Notes: generated from the sequence alone by a model not told the origin. Numbered from the stretch's first letter, positions 17,788-26,556 are shown. The stretch: DNA of 43,743 nt from Acetobacteraceae bacterium (GCA_031291795.1 JARLIJ010000173.1:1-43743), one strand, 5' to 3'. Made by a program: numbers and translations.

Positions 17788-17871
17788 CGGTGTCGGTCCT
17801 GAGTCTTCCAGGAGGTGCCAGTAGGCGGCAAGCGGGGAGGCGGCAATCCCCTTTTGTTGCCGCCCTGCCGG

Positions 17872-18495
17872 TCAGAGGCGGTCCAGCCCGAGGATCCGCG
17901 GCGCAATCACATAGTTCAACTGGCAGGCGATGATGAAGCCGATGCTCCAATACGGGCTGAACACGCAGAGCAGCGCCCCGAAGCCGTACAACATCTGGGC
18001 GAGCACAATCCGCCGCTCCATCGCCGCCACGAGCGCGGCGGTCAGTTCCGGGCGCAGCAATCCATGGCGCACCGAACACCGCCAGGCGGCGTACATGATG
18101 ATCCCCAGGACCAGGACATTCAGCCAATACGCCACCAGGGCGACGCGGAAGACGATGAACTCGGCCATCAGTGAGGTGGAGAACGGCGTCAGCGTGATCG
18201 CACAGAGGAAGGCCAAGTGGATCCAGCTCAGGTCGCGGTCGCTGCGCGCGAGGTGGTTGAGCTGGGTCTGCTGCCCGATCCAGAAGATCCCCAGCGTCAT
18301 GAAGCTCATGAAGTAGATCAGCAGCCGGGGGGCCAGCACCACCAGGGCCTGCCAGAGGTCGTGCTCGCCCTGGACTGCATCGGCGGCCGGCACCTTCAGG
18401 TCCAGCACCAGCAGGGTCATCGCGACCGCGAACACGCCGTCGCTGAGGGCTGCCAGGCGCTCGACGCTGCGGCCGGCGAATTGGTTGTAGGTCCC
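17872..18495 (-). CDS. TMEM175-family (DUF1211) integral membrane protein
   Basis: Six predicted transmembrane helices. The family hallmark SDGVFAVAMTLLVLDLKVP lies in the first helix, preceded by ERLAAL. Bacterial members are potassium-permeable channels. The GTG at 18495 is favoured: AAGGAC lies about ten bases upstream and it leaves a short N-terminus as is usual in the family. ATG at 18543 or GTG at 18591 would add 16 or 32 residues without recognisable function. A single-domain protein of 207 residues fits the bacterial tetrameric form. No obvious functional link to neighbours. Confidence 0.88.
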   Translation of the reverse strand, partial: GTYNQFAGRSVERLAALSDGVFAVAMTLLVLDLKVPAADAVQGEHDLWQALVVLAPRLLIYFMSFMTLGIFWIGQQTQLNHLARSDRDLSWIHLAFLCAITLTPFSTSLMAEFIVFRVALVAYWLNVLVLGIIMYAAWRCSVRHGLLRPELTAALVAAMERRIVLAQMLYGFGALLCVFSPYWSIGFIIACQLNYVIAPRILGLDRL

Positions 18496-18593
18496 CACGC
18501 GGTTTCGGTCCTTCACGCCGGTGTTGCAGCCGGCCAATTGCATAGCCGACACCGGCAGCCTGCAACCAGCCGGGACCGGAGAGGAGACCACAG

Positions 18594-18969
18594 ATGCCCG
18601 CCAGCCAGGCCGAGAAGGTCCAACAGTTCCGTGCGCTGCACGCCGCCCCCGGCAGCTGCAGGCGTTCGAGGCGGCCGGTGCCGACGTGCCTGATGGCGCC
18701 GGGGCTGCCGACCCTCGACGCAGTGCGCGCAGTCTGTGCTGCGGTCAGCCGGCCGGTGAACTTCATGGCCGGACCGCGCGGGCGGTCGTTCACCGTGGCG
18801 GCGCTGGCGGAGGCCGGCGTGAAGCGGATCAGCCTCGCGACCTCGTTGTATCGCGCGGCGATGAGCGGCCTGCTGGCAGCCGCGCGCGAGGTGTAAGGAC
18901 CAGGGGACGTTCGGCTACGTCGAGACGACGCTGGCCACACCCGCGTTGCATGCGTTCATGCGGGTGTAG
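18594..18969 (+). pseudogene. decayed isocitrate lyase / PEP mutase family gene
   Basis: ATG at 18594 opens with MPASQAEKVQQFRALHAAPG, the typical N-terminus of this family. The catalytic middle is gone and the frame shifts: LQAFEAAGADV appears in another frame, followed by MAPGLPTLDAVRAVCAAVSR, PVNFMAG and AALAEAGVKRISLATSLYRA. After a stop and another shift comes GTFGYVETTLATPALHAFM to a stop at 18967-18969. About 125 codons remain of roughly 270-280. The gene is a relic with an internal deletion and at least two frameshifts; related enzymes act as carboxy-PEP/oxaloacetate lyases. Confidence 0.85.
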
Positions 18970-18984
18970 TTGGCGCACATTATG

Positions 18985-19011
18985 CTCCCCCTCCCCTTGA
19001 GGGAGGGGGAG
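18985..19011. repeat. G/C-rich 11-bp palindrome (dispersed repeat or terminator)
   Basis: CTCCCCCTCCC (18985-18995) pairs perfectly with GGGAGGGGGAG (19001-19011) around CTTGA. It lies 13 bases downstream of a converging gene end (19025) and 15 bases past the pseudogene. It shares its core with 11136-11153. It could act as a bidirectional terminator or belong to a REP-like family. Confidence 0.6.
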
Positions 19012-19024
19012 AATCCGACTGATC

Positions 19025-19708
19025 TTACCAGGCCAGGATGGGCGTCTCGGGGAACGCCAGCTCGTGCCGTGCACGCCATTCCGGCTTCACATAGTTGATG
19101 ATCAGCGACCGTCGCACGCCGCGGATCGGCCGCCTGGCAAAGCCGTGCCAGGTATCGGCGCCGGGGACGAAGACCAGGCCGGCGTTGAACGCGCCCGAGG
19201 CACGCCCGAGCACGTGGCCGGCGCGGTCCATGATGTCGGTGCCCCAGTCCTCGGCATCCGGATGATCCGACAGGTAGACCAGCATCGTGAACAGCTTGGC
19301 GGCGATGTCGGTGTGCGGCTCCAGCCAGAAGCCGTCGGTGTCCAGGCTGCACTCGATGCGCAGGAAGCTCCCGCCGAGGTCCACGCCGCAACGATCCTGG
19401 ATCAGCCCGGTGGTGGCCTCGTCCTGGAACGCCTCGGCCAGTGCGTCGCAGGCCGGATGGGCCCGCCGGCTTGACGGATTGACGAAAAAGCGCTGCGCAT
19501 TGTGCGTCTCGCGTCTGCCGAGCGTGTTGCCATCCGCGGCCGGCTCGAACGGCAGTGCCACGATGGATCGGCACAAGTCGAGCGGCAGCACGTCGCGCAG
19601 CAGCCAGTGGCGGTACGGCCGCTCCTGCTGGTCGGCAAGACGGATCGCCCGCCTGGCATGGCTGCCGGCTGGGTCGAGGGCAACGAGGTCGGCGGCTTGC
19701 ATGTCCAT
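19025..19708 (-). CDS. 2OG-Fe(II) oxygenase-like protein
   Basis: 227 residues with the dioxygenase facial triad: HTD in WLEPHTDIAAKLFTMLVYLS, the distal His in ADTWHGFARRP and a 2-oxoglutarate-binding Arg in GVRRSLIINYV. This is the prolyl-hydroxylase-like superfamily; the substrate is unknown. ATG at 19708 has GGAG six bases upstream. It is ten bases after a second oxygenase-like gene, and both follow hemN in one operon. A longer frame reading to 20041 overlaps that gene and is not used. Confidence 0.85.
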   Translation of the reverse strand: MDMQAADLVALDPAGSHARRAIRLADQQERPYRHWLLRDVLPLDLCRSIVALPFEPAADGNTLGRRETHNAQRFFVNPSSRRAHPACDALAEAFQDEATTGLIQDRCGVDLGGSFLRIECSLDTDGFWLEPHTDIAAKLFTMLVYLSDHPDAEDWGTDIMDRAGHVLGRASGAFNAGLVFVPGADTWHGFARRPIRGVRRSLIINYVKPEWRARHELAFPETPILAW

Positions 19709-19718
19709 CAGGGTCTCC

Positions 19719-20399
19719 TCACGCACGGCCAAACAGCGATTTGAACCCGGCCGACAGCGCATGGCGGCGCAGTTCGCGGCGGGCGGTGGCGGCATCGACC
19801 ATCCAGTTGAACATGATGGCGCGGCGCTCGCCGTCGAACGGCTTGTGGCCATGCCAGGAATGCGCGGTGCGGCGGAAGGCCAGCAGCGTGCCGGCCAGCG
19901 GGGGGACCTCGCCGACCATGTCCTCGATATCGTCGGGCCCGCGCAGCAGGCGCAGCCGTCCGCCGGCATCCGCCCATCCGCCGTTGAGGTAGAGCAGGGC
20001 GGTGACGACCTTGGTCTCGCTGTCGGTGTGGATGCGCCCATCGATCGGGCGGGTGCGGGCGCGCAGCGTCACCATCAGCGAGTCGGCTTCCAGCGCCAGG
20101 CCGAATTTCTCGCCGAACGCCTCGGTGGTAAACGGATCGCGCAGGGCGCGCAGGATATCGCCGAACGCGTTGTTCGGGGCGTCGTCCGGGGCGGGCAGCA
20201 CGCCGGGCATCGTGCGATTGGGGAATGCGTCGCCCGCTGCCACCGCCAGCGCCTCCGGCACGAAGCCAGGCACGATCAGATGGTCGAACGGCTCGCGCAC
20301 CAGCGGCGTGCGCGCGAAGGCCTGCCAATCGAGGACGTCGTCGGCCTGCGCGGGACCGGTGGGCAGGTGGGTGCGCGGGTAGGTGGCAAGATCCGTCAT
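19719..20399 (-). CDS. 2OG-Fe(II) oxygenase-like protein (prolyl 4-hydroxylase type)
   Basis: 226 residues. The triad is His and Asp in GRIHTDSETKVVTALLYLNG and the distal His in TAHSWHGHKPF, with the Arg in GERRAIMFNWMV. GWADAGGRLRLL matches the beta-strand region of the family. It starts at ATG 20399, seven bases after the hemN stop, and is paralogous to the next gene. Both oxygenases would need oxygen, though the operon carries an FNR-type box. Alternatives include peptidyl or small-molecule hydroxylase. Confidence 0.88.
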   Translation of the reverse strand: MTDLATYPRTHLPTGPAQADDVLDWQAFARTPLVREPFDHLIVPGFVPEALAVAAGDAFPNRTMPGVLPAPDDAPNNAFGDILRALRDPFTTEAFGEKFGLALEADSLMVTLRARTRPIDGRIHTDSETKVVTALLYLNGGWADAGGRLRLLRGPDDIEDMVGEVPPLAGTLLAFRRTAHSWHGHKPFDGERRAIMFNWMVDAATARRELRRHALSAGFKSLFGRA

Positions 20400-20406
20400 T
20401 GCGTCC

Positions 20407-21759
20407 TCATATCGCCGCGGAATGCCGCGCTGCGCCGGCTTGCAGGTAGCTGTCGAAAGCGGCAGCGGCGGCCCGCACAAATGGCCGGCCCTTGGGGGTC
20501 ATGTGCAGGGCATAGCCGTTCCAGGTCAGCAGCCCGTCACGCTGCATCGTCTGCAGCGCCGGGGCCGCATCCATCAGGCTGGCGGGATCGGCGCCGAACC
20601 GCGCGGCGGCCACCCGCAGGTCGACCGCCATGTGGCACATGACCTGCTCGATCACGTGCCGCCGCAGCCGGTCGGCATCCGACAGCGCAAAGCCCCGGGC
20701 GGTCGGCAGCGAGCCGGCGCGCACCGCATTGCGCCAGGCCGGCACGCCGGCGTGGTTCTGCACGTAGCCGCCCGGCAGCGCACCGATCGACGAGGCGCCG
20801 AGGCCCAGCAGCGTGGGCGCATCGTCCGTGGTGTAGCCCTGGAAGTTCCGCCGCAGCCGTCCTTCGGCCGCGGCGATGGCCAGGCTGTCTCCGGGGCGGG
20901 CGAAATGGTCCAGGCCGATCGCCTGGTAGCCGTCGCCGGTCAGCGTGTCCTCGACCGCCTGGCGCTGGGCGAACCGCTCCTGCGGGCCCGGCAGGGATGC
21001 CTCGGGGATCAGCGCCTGGTGCTTTTTCATCCAGGGCACGTGGGCGTAGCCGAACACCGCCGCGCGGTCGGGCGCCAGGCTCAACGCCTGGGTCACGGTG
21101 TCGATCACGCCGGGGGTGGTCTGGCGCGGCAGGCCGTAGATCAGATCGAGGTTGATGGAGCCGATCCCGGCCGCGCGCAGCTTCGCGGTGCATGATGCGG
21201 TCAGTTCGAGGCTTTGGTCGCGGTTGATCGCCTGCTGCACGCTGGGTTCAAAGTCCTGCACGCCCAGGCTGGCCCGGGTCGTGCCCATGCGGGCGAGCCC
21301 GTCGATGCCCTCGTCCGACAGGGTGCGCGGGTCGATCTCAACCGCGATCTCGGCATCCGGCTGCACCGCGAAGCGAGTACGCAGGCGTTGCATGATGGCG
21401 TGCATCACCGCGGGCGGCAGGATCGTGGGTGTGCCGCCGCCCCAATGGATGTGGCGCACCGGTAGGGTGCGCCCGATCGCATCCGCCACCAGCGCGATTT
21501 CCGCCTCCAATGTCTTGCCATAAGCCACCAGCGGCTCGAGCCGATGCACCACGGTGGTGTGGCAGGCACAGAACAGACAGAGGGAAGCGCAGAACGGGAC
21601 GTGCAGGTAAAGTGACAGCGCGCCATCATCCGGCAGGCTGCCCAGCCATGCGGCATGGACGTCCGGCGTCACCCCAGCGGAGAAATGCGGCGCAGTGGGA
21701 TAGCTGGTGTAGCGCGGCACACGCTGGTCGTATTTTGCGATGAGGGAAGCAACCGTCAT
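20407..21759 (-). CDS. hemN: oxygen-independent coproporphyrinogen III oxidase
   Basis: Radical-SAM enzyme of haem (and bacteriochlorophyll precursor) synthesis that decarboxylates coproporphyrinogen III without oxygen. About 450 residues. The N-terminal RVPRYTSYPTAPHF is the HemN hallmark and the iron-sulphur motif is Cys57-X3-Cys61-X2-Cys64 in VPFCASLCLFCACH. HIHWGGGTPTILPP and LDLIYGLPRQT follow, then a C-terminal HemN domain. ATG at 21759; a TTG reading from 21807 starts inside the FNR box and is rejected. The FNR box 35 bases upstream predicts induction at low oxygen. It leads an operon with two oxygenase-like genes. Confidence 0.95.
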   Translation of the reverse strand: MTVASLIAKYDQRVPRYTSYPTAPHFSAGVTPDVHAAWLGSLPDDGALSLYLHVPFCASLCLFCACHTTVVHRLEPLVAYGKTLEAEIALVADAIGRTLPVRHIHWGGGTPTILPPAVMHAIMQRLRTRFAVQPDAEIAVEIDPRTLSDEGIDGLARMGTTRASLGVQDFEPSVQQAINRDQSLELTASCTAKLRAAGIGSINLDLIYGLPRQTTPGVIDTVTQALSLAPDRAAVFGYAHVPWMKKHQALIPEASLPGPQERFAQRQAVEDTLTGDGYQAIGLDHFARPGDSLAIAAAEGRLRRNFQGYTTDDAPTLLGLGASSIGALPGGYVQNHAGVPAWRNAVRAGSLPTARGFALSDADRLRRHVIEQVMCHMAVDLRVAAARFGADPASLMDAAPALQTMQRDGLLTWNGYALHMTPKGRPFVRAAAAAFDSYLQAGAARHSAAI

Positions 21760-21793
21760 GTTCCCAGTCTTCGTGGCTGCATTGAAATACGCC

Positions 21794-21807
21794 TTGATCT
21801 GGATCAA
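21794..21807 (-). promoter_or_regulatory. FNR/Anr binding site upstream of hemN
   Basis: TTGATCTGGATCAA is a perfect match to the FNR consensus TTGAT-N4-ATCAA, 35 bases upstream of the hemN ATG. Its centre is 41.5 bases from the A of that ATG. If it is a class II activation site the transcript would start at or next to the ATG; if the site works otherwise the start differs. I could not find a convincing -10. Confidence 0.85.
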
Positions 21808-21950
21808 GAATCACGACGGTTTCAGTGGACGTCCGGTCCGGCCCCCTCAACCCGGCGTGGGCGGCGACACAAAGGCAGGCAGCGGTCGGGACGTCTGCGC
21901 ACCGTGATCGGCGCCTGCACGGATTGATCAGCAGCGGCGTGGACGCCGGC

Positions 21951-22673
21951 TCATGTGGGGTGGCGTGTCCGGCGGGCTGCGACCAGGTTCAGGCTTTCGA
22001 CCAGCGCAGAGAAGCCCATCGCGGCGTAGACGTAGCCCTTCGGCACATGCGCGCCGAAGCCGTCTGCCACCAGCGTCATGCCGATCAGCAGCAGGAAGCT
22101 CAGCGCGAGCATCTTCACTGTCGGATGCTGGCCGATGAATTTCGACAATGGCCCGGATGCAATCAGCATCAGGCCGACGGCAATGACGACCGCGGCCATC
22201 ATGATGGACAGGTCGTTCGCCATGCCGACTGCGGTGATCACGCTGTCGAGCGAAAAGATCAGGTCCAGTGCCACGATCTGCGCCACCGTGGCGGCCAGGC
22301 CGGCATGCGGTCCCTCGACCGCCGGATCGGCGGCCTCGCCCTCCATCCGGTGATGGATCTCGGCGGTGCCTTTCCAGACCAGGAAGAGCCCGCCGCCGAT
22401 CAGGATCAGGTCGCGCCAGGAGAACGCAAAGCCCGCCACGCCAAACAAGGGTTGCGTCAGGCGCATGATCCAGGTGATGGCAGTGAGCAGTGCCAGGCGG
22501 GTGAACAGCGCCAGGAACAGGCCCAGCCGGCGGGCCGATGCCTGCCGGGCCGACGGCAGGCGGCCGGCCAGGATGGCGACGAACACGAGGTTGTCGATCC
22601 CGAGGACGATTTCCATCGTGGTCAGGGTGAGCAGGCTGATCCATGCCTGCGGATCGTCAATCAGGTGGAGCAT
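21951..22673 (-). CDS. TerC-family integral membrane protein
   Basis: Integral membrane protein of about 240 residues with multiple helices and the family's acidic membrane motifs: [20 protein letters not shown] near the start and [20 protein letters not shown] in the middle. TerC proteins are linked to tellurite resistance and to metal (Mn) handling. The start is ATG at 22673; a TTG nine bases earlier is the alternative. The start lies inside the 3' end of a small upstream ORF, and terB is further upstream on the same strand, so the three may form an operon. Confidence 0.92.
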   Translation of the reverse strand: MLHLIDDPQAWISLLTLTTMEIVLGIDNLVFVAILAGRLPSARQASARRLGLFLALFTRLALLTAITWIMRLTQPLFGVAGFAFSWRDLILIGGGLFLVWKGTAEIHHRMEGEAADPAVEGPHAGLAATVAQIVALDLIFSLDSVITAVGMANDLSIMMAAVVIAVGLMLIASGPLSKFIGQHPTVKMLALSFLLLIGMTLVADGFGAHVPKGYVYAAMGFSALVESLNLVAARRTRHPT

Positions 22674-22899
22674 GGCGGCCAATCGGGCATGGTTTCAGGT
22701 GGGCATGGTGCCTGCCGGTCGTGCCATGGCCCAACCGGTCCGCCAGCGCGCCCAGGCTGATCGACGCGGGCGCGCGGGGGCCAAGGCTGACGGAACCAGG
22801 CCTGAAGGGACCTGAGCCGAGGGGGACGAAGCGGACGGGGCCGGTGATCGCCTCGTCGCGTAGCGCCATAAGGCGGGCGGATGGCAGTTGCAGCGTCAT
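22657..22899 (-). CDS. hypothetical 80-aa protein between terB and terC
   Basis: An ATG at 22899 overlaps the terB stop in ATGA, and its stop overlaps the terC start by 17 bases. The first 60 codons have strongly GC-rich third positions, as in real genes here; the last 15 do not. The sequence ([20 protein letters not shown]) matches no family I recognise. It could be a real small gene, or merely a coupling segment. Confidence 0.35.
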   Translation of the reverse strand: MTLQLPSARLMALRDEAITGPVRFVPLGSGPFRPGSVSLGPRAPASISLGALADRLGHGTTGRHHAHLKPCPIGRHAPPD

Positions 22900-23402
22900 T
22901 GGCCTGTCCCGAGGTCTGGTCCGGCCAAGCCGACACGGTCGCGGATGACTTCCAGCAGCGCGATCTCCTGCGGCCAGGTGACGCCGTCGGCCAGGGCGAC
23001 TTGGGTCGCAACCAGTGCGACCAGCGATGCGCCGGGGCGACCGGCGACCGATCGCAGACCATCGGCGGCGGTGCAGGCCTTCTCCAGGTTCAACGGGGCC
23101 GCCTCGCGCACTGCCAGCTCAAACGCTGCCAACAACTCCGCTCGGCCATAGCGGGCCAGTACGCCGTGGCAGCTCAGGAATCGTATCAGGCTGCGGCGCT
23201 CGCTGCGGGCGACATGACCGTCGGCGCAGGCGACCATGGCAGCGGCCGTGACGACGGCCTGAGCGGTGGCCCGGCTGGGCTGCAGCGTCACCGGCGGATC
23301 GGACGACGCGGCCCTGGGGAAGGCGGCACCGGGGAAGGTGTGCCTGGAGAAGACCTGTCCGGACTGGGAGGCCGGCTTGGACCGAGAGGTGGGATTCGAC
23401 AT
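22896..23402 (-). CDS. TerB-family tellurite resistance protein
   Basis: 168 residues. After a Ser/Pro/Arg-rich first 45 residues lies the TerB domain, with two acidic metal-binding-type motifs, MVACADGHVARSE and VALADGVTWPQE, each leading into a helix. ATG at 23402 has GGAG eight bases upstream. Its 3' end overlaps the next small ORF by four bases, with terC beyond. TerB and TerC can associate at the membrane in metal or stress responses. Confidence 0.85.
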   Translation of the reverse strand: MSNPTSRSKPASQSGQVFSRHTFPGAAFPRAASSDPPVTLQPSRATAQAVVTAAAMVACADGHVARSERRSLIRFLSCHGVLARYGRAELLAAFELAVREAAPLNLEKACTAADGLRSVAGRPGASLVALVATQVALADGVTWPQEIALLEVIRDRVGLAGPDLGTGQ

Positions 23403-23792
23403 CCTGTTGGCTCCGTTCGGGTGGCAAAGCCGCCCACGCAAGCGATGTCGAACGGGAATGTAGGCCCCTGGATCGATCGCCGCGCACGTGTGCGGTGATC
23501 CGACATCGCGGGTTGCGCCGAATGGTTCGGCGGTCCGCCAGAGGGGCCCGGATCGGGTTAACGTTCCTTAGGTGCGGACGGGCCTCCATCGTGTCAAGGG
23601 TCGTGCCAGGGGTGACGAACCGATTGTCCCAATGGCGTATTGGAGCTGGTGGAAGGGGCAGTGCGGGCCGTGTACCGCCACCATGGACGAGGCGGGGCAC
23701 CGAACGGCTCCACGCACATTGCTACCCTGGTTCCGATTGCGGCATCGGGCGCGTCCCGCAGCAGCGGTCGATGGTGCCGACGCCGGCTCGTG
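23403..23792. other. 390-base gap between dap and terB
   Basis: No supported gene on either strand; open frames here are short or antisense extensions. It presumably contains the terB promoter. No clear hairpin or known site was seen. Confidence 0.5.
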
Positions 23793-25361
23793 TCAGCGGA
23801 GGCGCATGTAACACAGTCGGCGGGCCAACCAGCAGCCGAGTTCGACGCTGGTGGCCGTACCGGCGTCGCCGCGCTGGAAGGCCAGGGTCCAGTCGCCGGG
23901 CGGCGTGTGGTCGAGCGCGCGCGGACATGGCAGGGCCCAGACATCGGGCCCGATCGGCTCCAGCAACTCCATGCGCCCCTGGCCCAGGAAGCCCGAAAAA
24001 CCACCATAGAGCACGTCGCCGGCGTCGGTGACGGTCAGCTCCGCATCCAGTTCCGTGCAACGGTAACGGCCGGCGACGTCCTGGGCGGGTACGCCGGCGT
24101 TGGGGCGCAGGCGGGAACTGTGGTTTTCGAGCGGGCGGTCCATCCATAGGCCGTCGTCGGCTGGCCGCAGGCGCACGCTGCCGCTGGCGCTGCCCGCCGA
24201 TCCGTCCGGCTGCAGCGCGATCCATTCGGCCGAATGGCCAAAGCGCAGCCGTGCCCGGCCGTCCGGCACGGTGTCGATGCGCGCGGCCAGGCCGGTTTCC
24301 GGTTCGACATAGGCGCCGAACCACGCCGGTGCCGGAGTGCGGGGAGGGGGCGGCAGCCGATCCTCATCCAGTGCCGCCGCGAGCAGGTCGACCGCCGCCT
24401 CATGCGCGTCCGACAGATGGTTGAACATGACGACAACGGAGACACGCTCCGACGGCACATACATCCGATGGGCGCGCCAGCCGCGCAGCGCGCCGCCATG
24501 ACCGGTGACCCGGCGGCCAAGTTCGGTCGCCCGCTGCAGGCCGAAGCCATACGCGGCCGGCGCGCCATCGGCGAACTGCACCGGGGCGGAGAGGCGGCTG
24601 TACAGCGCGTCCGCGTCGTCGCGCGTCGCGTCGATATGGCGCTCCCATGCGATCATGTCGTCGAGGCTGGCGCCGAGGCCGGCGTCGCCGGTCCACAGGA
24701 CGCGGTTCTCGGCGGCGCGGAAGCCGCGTTCGGGCGTGCCTTCGTAGCCCTCGGTGCCGTCCGGCATGGCGCGGGTGTCGGCGGCCAGCACGGCGCTTGC
24801 CATCCCGGCGCGCTCGAAGATGCCGGTGCGCAGATGTTCTGCGAAGCTGCGGCCGGTGCGGTCTTGCACGATCTCGGACAGCAGTCGGAAATTCTGGTTG
24901 ACGTAGGAGTAGCGGGTACCCGGCGTGAACTGCAGCGTCCGCGTGCTGGCGATGACACGGGTTGCTTCGGTGTCACCGAACGGAGCCTCGACCGGCGAGC
25001 CCTGCAGCATCGCCACTGCCCAGTAGTCGCGCAGGCCGGACTGGTTGTGGCACAGCTGCAGCGCGCCCGGCGCCGGCTGTTCCAGCAACGGCAGGCGCGC
25101 GCGCACGTCGCCATCCAGCACCGACGGGTCGGGGAAGGCGTCCAGCAGCACGCCGCAGGTGAACTGCTTGGTGATCGAGCACATACGGAACAGCGTGCGC
25201 GGCGTAAAAGCGATGCGGCGTTCCGCGTTGGCCCAGCCCCAGGCGTGACGGACCAGCACTTCGCCGTCGCGCAGCACGGCGACGGCGCCGCCCGGTCCGG
25301 GATAGGCACGCGGCAGGGTTGTGAGAACGCGGTCGAGGCGGGTGGTGAGGGAGCTCGTCAT
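23793..25361 (-). CDS. dap: D-stereospecific aminopeptidase (DAP), penicillin-recognising family
   Basis: Releases N-terminal D-amino acids from peptides and amides. 522 residues against 520 in the Ochrobactrum anthropi enzyme, which it resembles throughout. The beta-lactamase-like catalytic domain has Ser62 and Lys65 (CSITKQFTC), Tyr153 (YSYVN) and His288 in GHGGALRGW. Two C-terminal beta-barrel domains follow (about 340-522), ending GCWLARRLCYMRLR. ATG at 25361. It is divergent from an extradiol dioxygenase gene with 151 bases between. A D-amino-acid aminotransferase gene (37701) lies 12 kb away and could use its products; that link is inference. Confidence 0.9.
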   Translation of the reverse strand: MTSSLTTRLDRVLTTLPRAYPGPGGAVAVLRDGEVLVRHAWGWANAERRIAFTPRTLFRMCSITKQFTCGVLLDAFPDPSVLDGDVRARLPLLEQPAPGALQLCHNQSGLRDYWAVAMLQGSPVEAPFGDTEATRVIASTRTLQFTPGTRYSYVNQNFRLLSEIVQDRTGRSFAEHLRTGIFERAGMASAVLAADTRAMPDGTEGYEGTPERGFRAAENRVLWTGDAGLGASLDDMIAWERHIDATRDDADALYSRLSAPVQFADGAPAAYGFGLQRATELGRRVTGHGGALRGWRAHRMYVPSERVSVVVMFNHLSDAHEAAVDLLAAALDEDRLPPPPRTPAPAWFGAYVEPETGLAARIDTVPDGRARLRFGHSAEWIALQPDGSAGSASGSVRLRPADDGLWMDRPLENHSSRLRPNAGVPAQDVAGRYRCTELDAELTVTDAGDVLYGGFSGFLGQGRMELLEPIGPDVWALPCPRALDHTPPGDWTLAFQRGDAGTATSVELGCWLARRLCYMRLR

Positions 25362-25512
25362 GACCGCCAGTCTCGCGCCCCCACCGGTCATGCGTAAAGG
25401 TGTTGGATCGGCAAAAAGGAGGTTTGCGTTGAGTTCCACTGTCGCCCGCGCAACACTCGCCGTCGCGGCGCAGGCCCCGGGAAAGCGGCCGCCCGCCTGG
25501 GAGGGATAAGGC

Positions 25513-26511
25513 ATGCACGTCCAGGCACTTGGCTATGTCGGCATCGGCGCCTCCGACCTGAGCGACTGGGCGGACTTCGCCACGAACTGGGTCGGGATGC
25601 AGATGGTCGAGCGCGGCAATGCCTGCCGCGCCTTCCGCATGGACGACCGCAAGCAACGGCTGGTCATCGACCGCTCGCTGCCCGACGGCGCGCGCTATTT
25701 CGGCTGGGAGGTGGCCGATGCCGCCGCATTGGACGCGCTCGCCGCGCGGCTGGAGGCCGCCCGTGTGGCGGTGCAGGCGGAACCGGCGACGCTCGCCGAC
25801 CAGCGCTGCGTGCGGGCGCTCATCAGCTTCTCCGACCCCGCCGGCAACCGGCTGGAGGCGTTCCACGGGCCGTTGCTGGCCGACGAGGCATTCCGCCCCG
25901 GCCGCACGCTCTCCGGCTTCCGCACCGGCCCGCTCGGCATGGGCCACGCGGTGTTCCACGTGAAGGCGATCGACGACCTGCTGGCGTTTTATTGCGACGT
26001 GTTGGGCTTTGGGGTCAGCGACTACATCCTGACGCCGTTCCGCGCGTACTTCCTGCATGTCAACCCGCGCCACCACAGCCTGGCGCTGATCGAGACCGGC
26101 CGGCACGACCTGCACCACCTGATGGTCGAGCTGTTCTCGCTCGACGATGTCGGCCAGGGCTACGACATCGCCCTCGGCGACGCCGAGCGGATCGCCACGA
26201 CGCTCGGGCGCCATCCGAACGATGCGGTGACGTCGTACTACCTGCGCTCGCCGTCCGGCTTCATGCTGGAATGCGGCTGGGGTGGACGCGACGTGACGCC
26301 AGGCGCCTGGACGCCGTCGGAGGTGACGCTGGGACCGAGCCTGTGGGGGCATGAGCGGGCGTGGCTGCCGGAGGCGCAGCGGGAGACGGCGCGGGCCATG
26401 CGGTTGAAGGCGGCTCGGGACGGGGAGCGCCGGCCGGTCTACGTCACAGAGGGCAGTTACCGGCAGGTCGAGGGCGTCTGCCCCTGGTGGGACGCCCAGC
26501 GGGCGGGCTGA
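25513..26511 (+). CDS. extradiol ring-cleavage dioxygenase (VOC superfamily, BphC-like)
   Basis: 332 residues with two vicinal-oxygen-chelate modules (about 5-120 and 140-265). The iron ligands expected in the C-terminal module are present: His145 (GMGHAVFHV), a His at 201-202 (DLHHLMVELFSLDDVG) and Glu253 (FMLECGWGG). It should open a catechol-type ring between or next to the hydroxyls. The last 60 residues extend past the typical 290-300. The next gene encodes a dehydrogenase on the same strand. No ring hydroxylase or hydrolase is nearby, so the substrate is unknown. Confidence 0.87.
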   Translation: MHVQALGYVGIGASDLSDWADFATNWVGMQMVERGNACRAFRMDDRKQRLVIDRSLPDGARYFGWEVADAAALDALAARLEAARVAVQAEPATLADQRCVRALISFSDPAGNRLEAFHGPLLADEAFRPGRTLSGFRTGPLGMGHAVFHVKAIDDLLAFYCDVLGFGVSDYILTPFRAYFLHVNPRHHSLALIETGRHDLHHLMVELFSLDDVGQGYDIALGDAERIATTLGRHPNDAVTSYYLRSPSGFMLECGWGGRDVTPGAWTPSEVTLGPSLWGHERAWLPEAQRETARAMRLKAARDGERRPVYVTEGSYRQVEGVCPWWDAQRAG

Positions 26512-26556
26512 ACGGCCGGGTTCAGCGGGCTTCGATAACGGTGGGATGAGCGGGTT

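Noticed and set aside
15811-17802. Plus-strand open frame of 663 codons
   Set aside because: Antisense to lpxXL and adh2XL; no recognisable domain.
16457-18940. Minus-strand open frame of 827 codons
   Set aside because: Overlaps lpxXL, adh2XL and the TMEM175 gene in a different frame on the same strand; Arg/Pro/Ala-rich shadow.
21760-21807. TTG start for hemN
   Set aside because: The TTG is part of the FNR box, and the HemN family pattern begins after the ATG at 21759.
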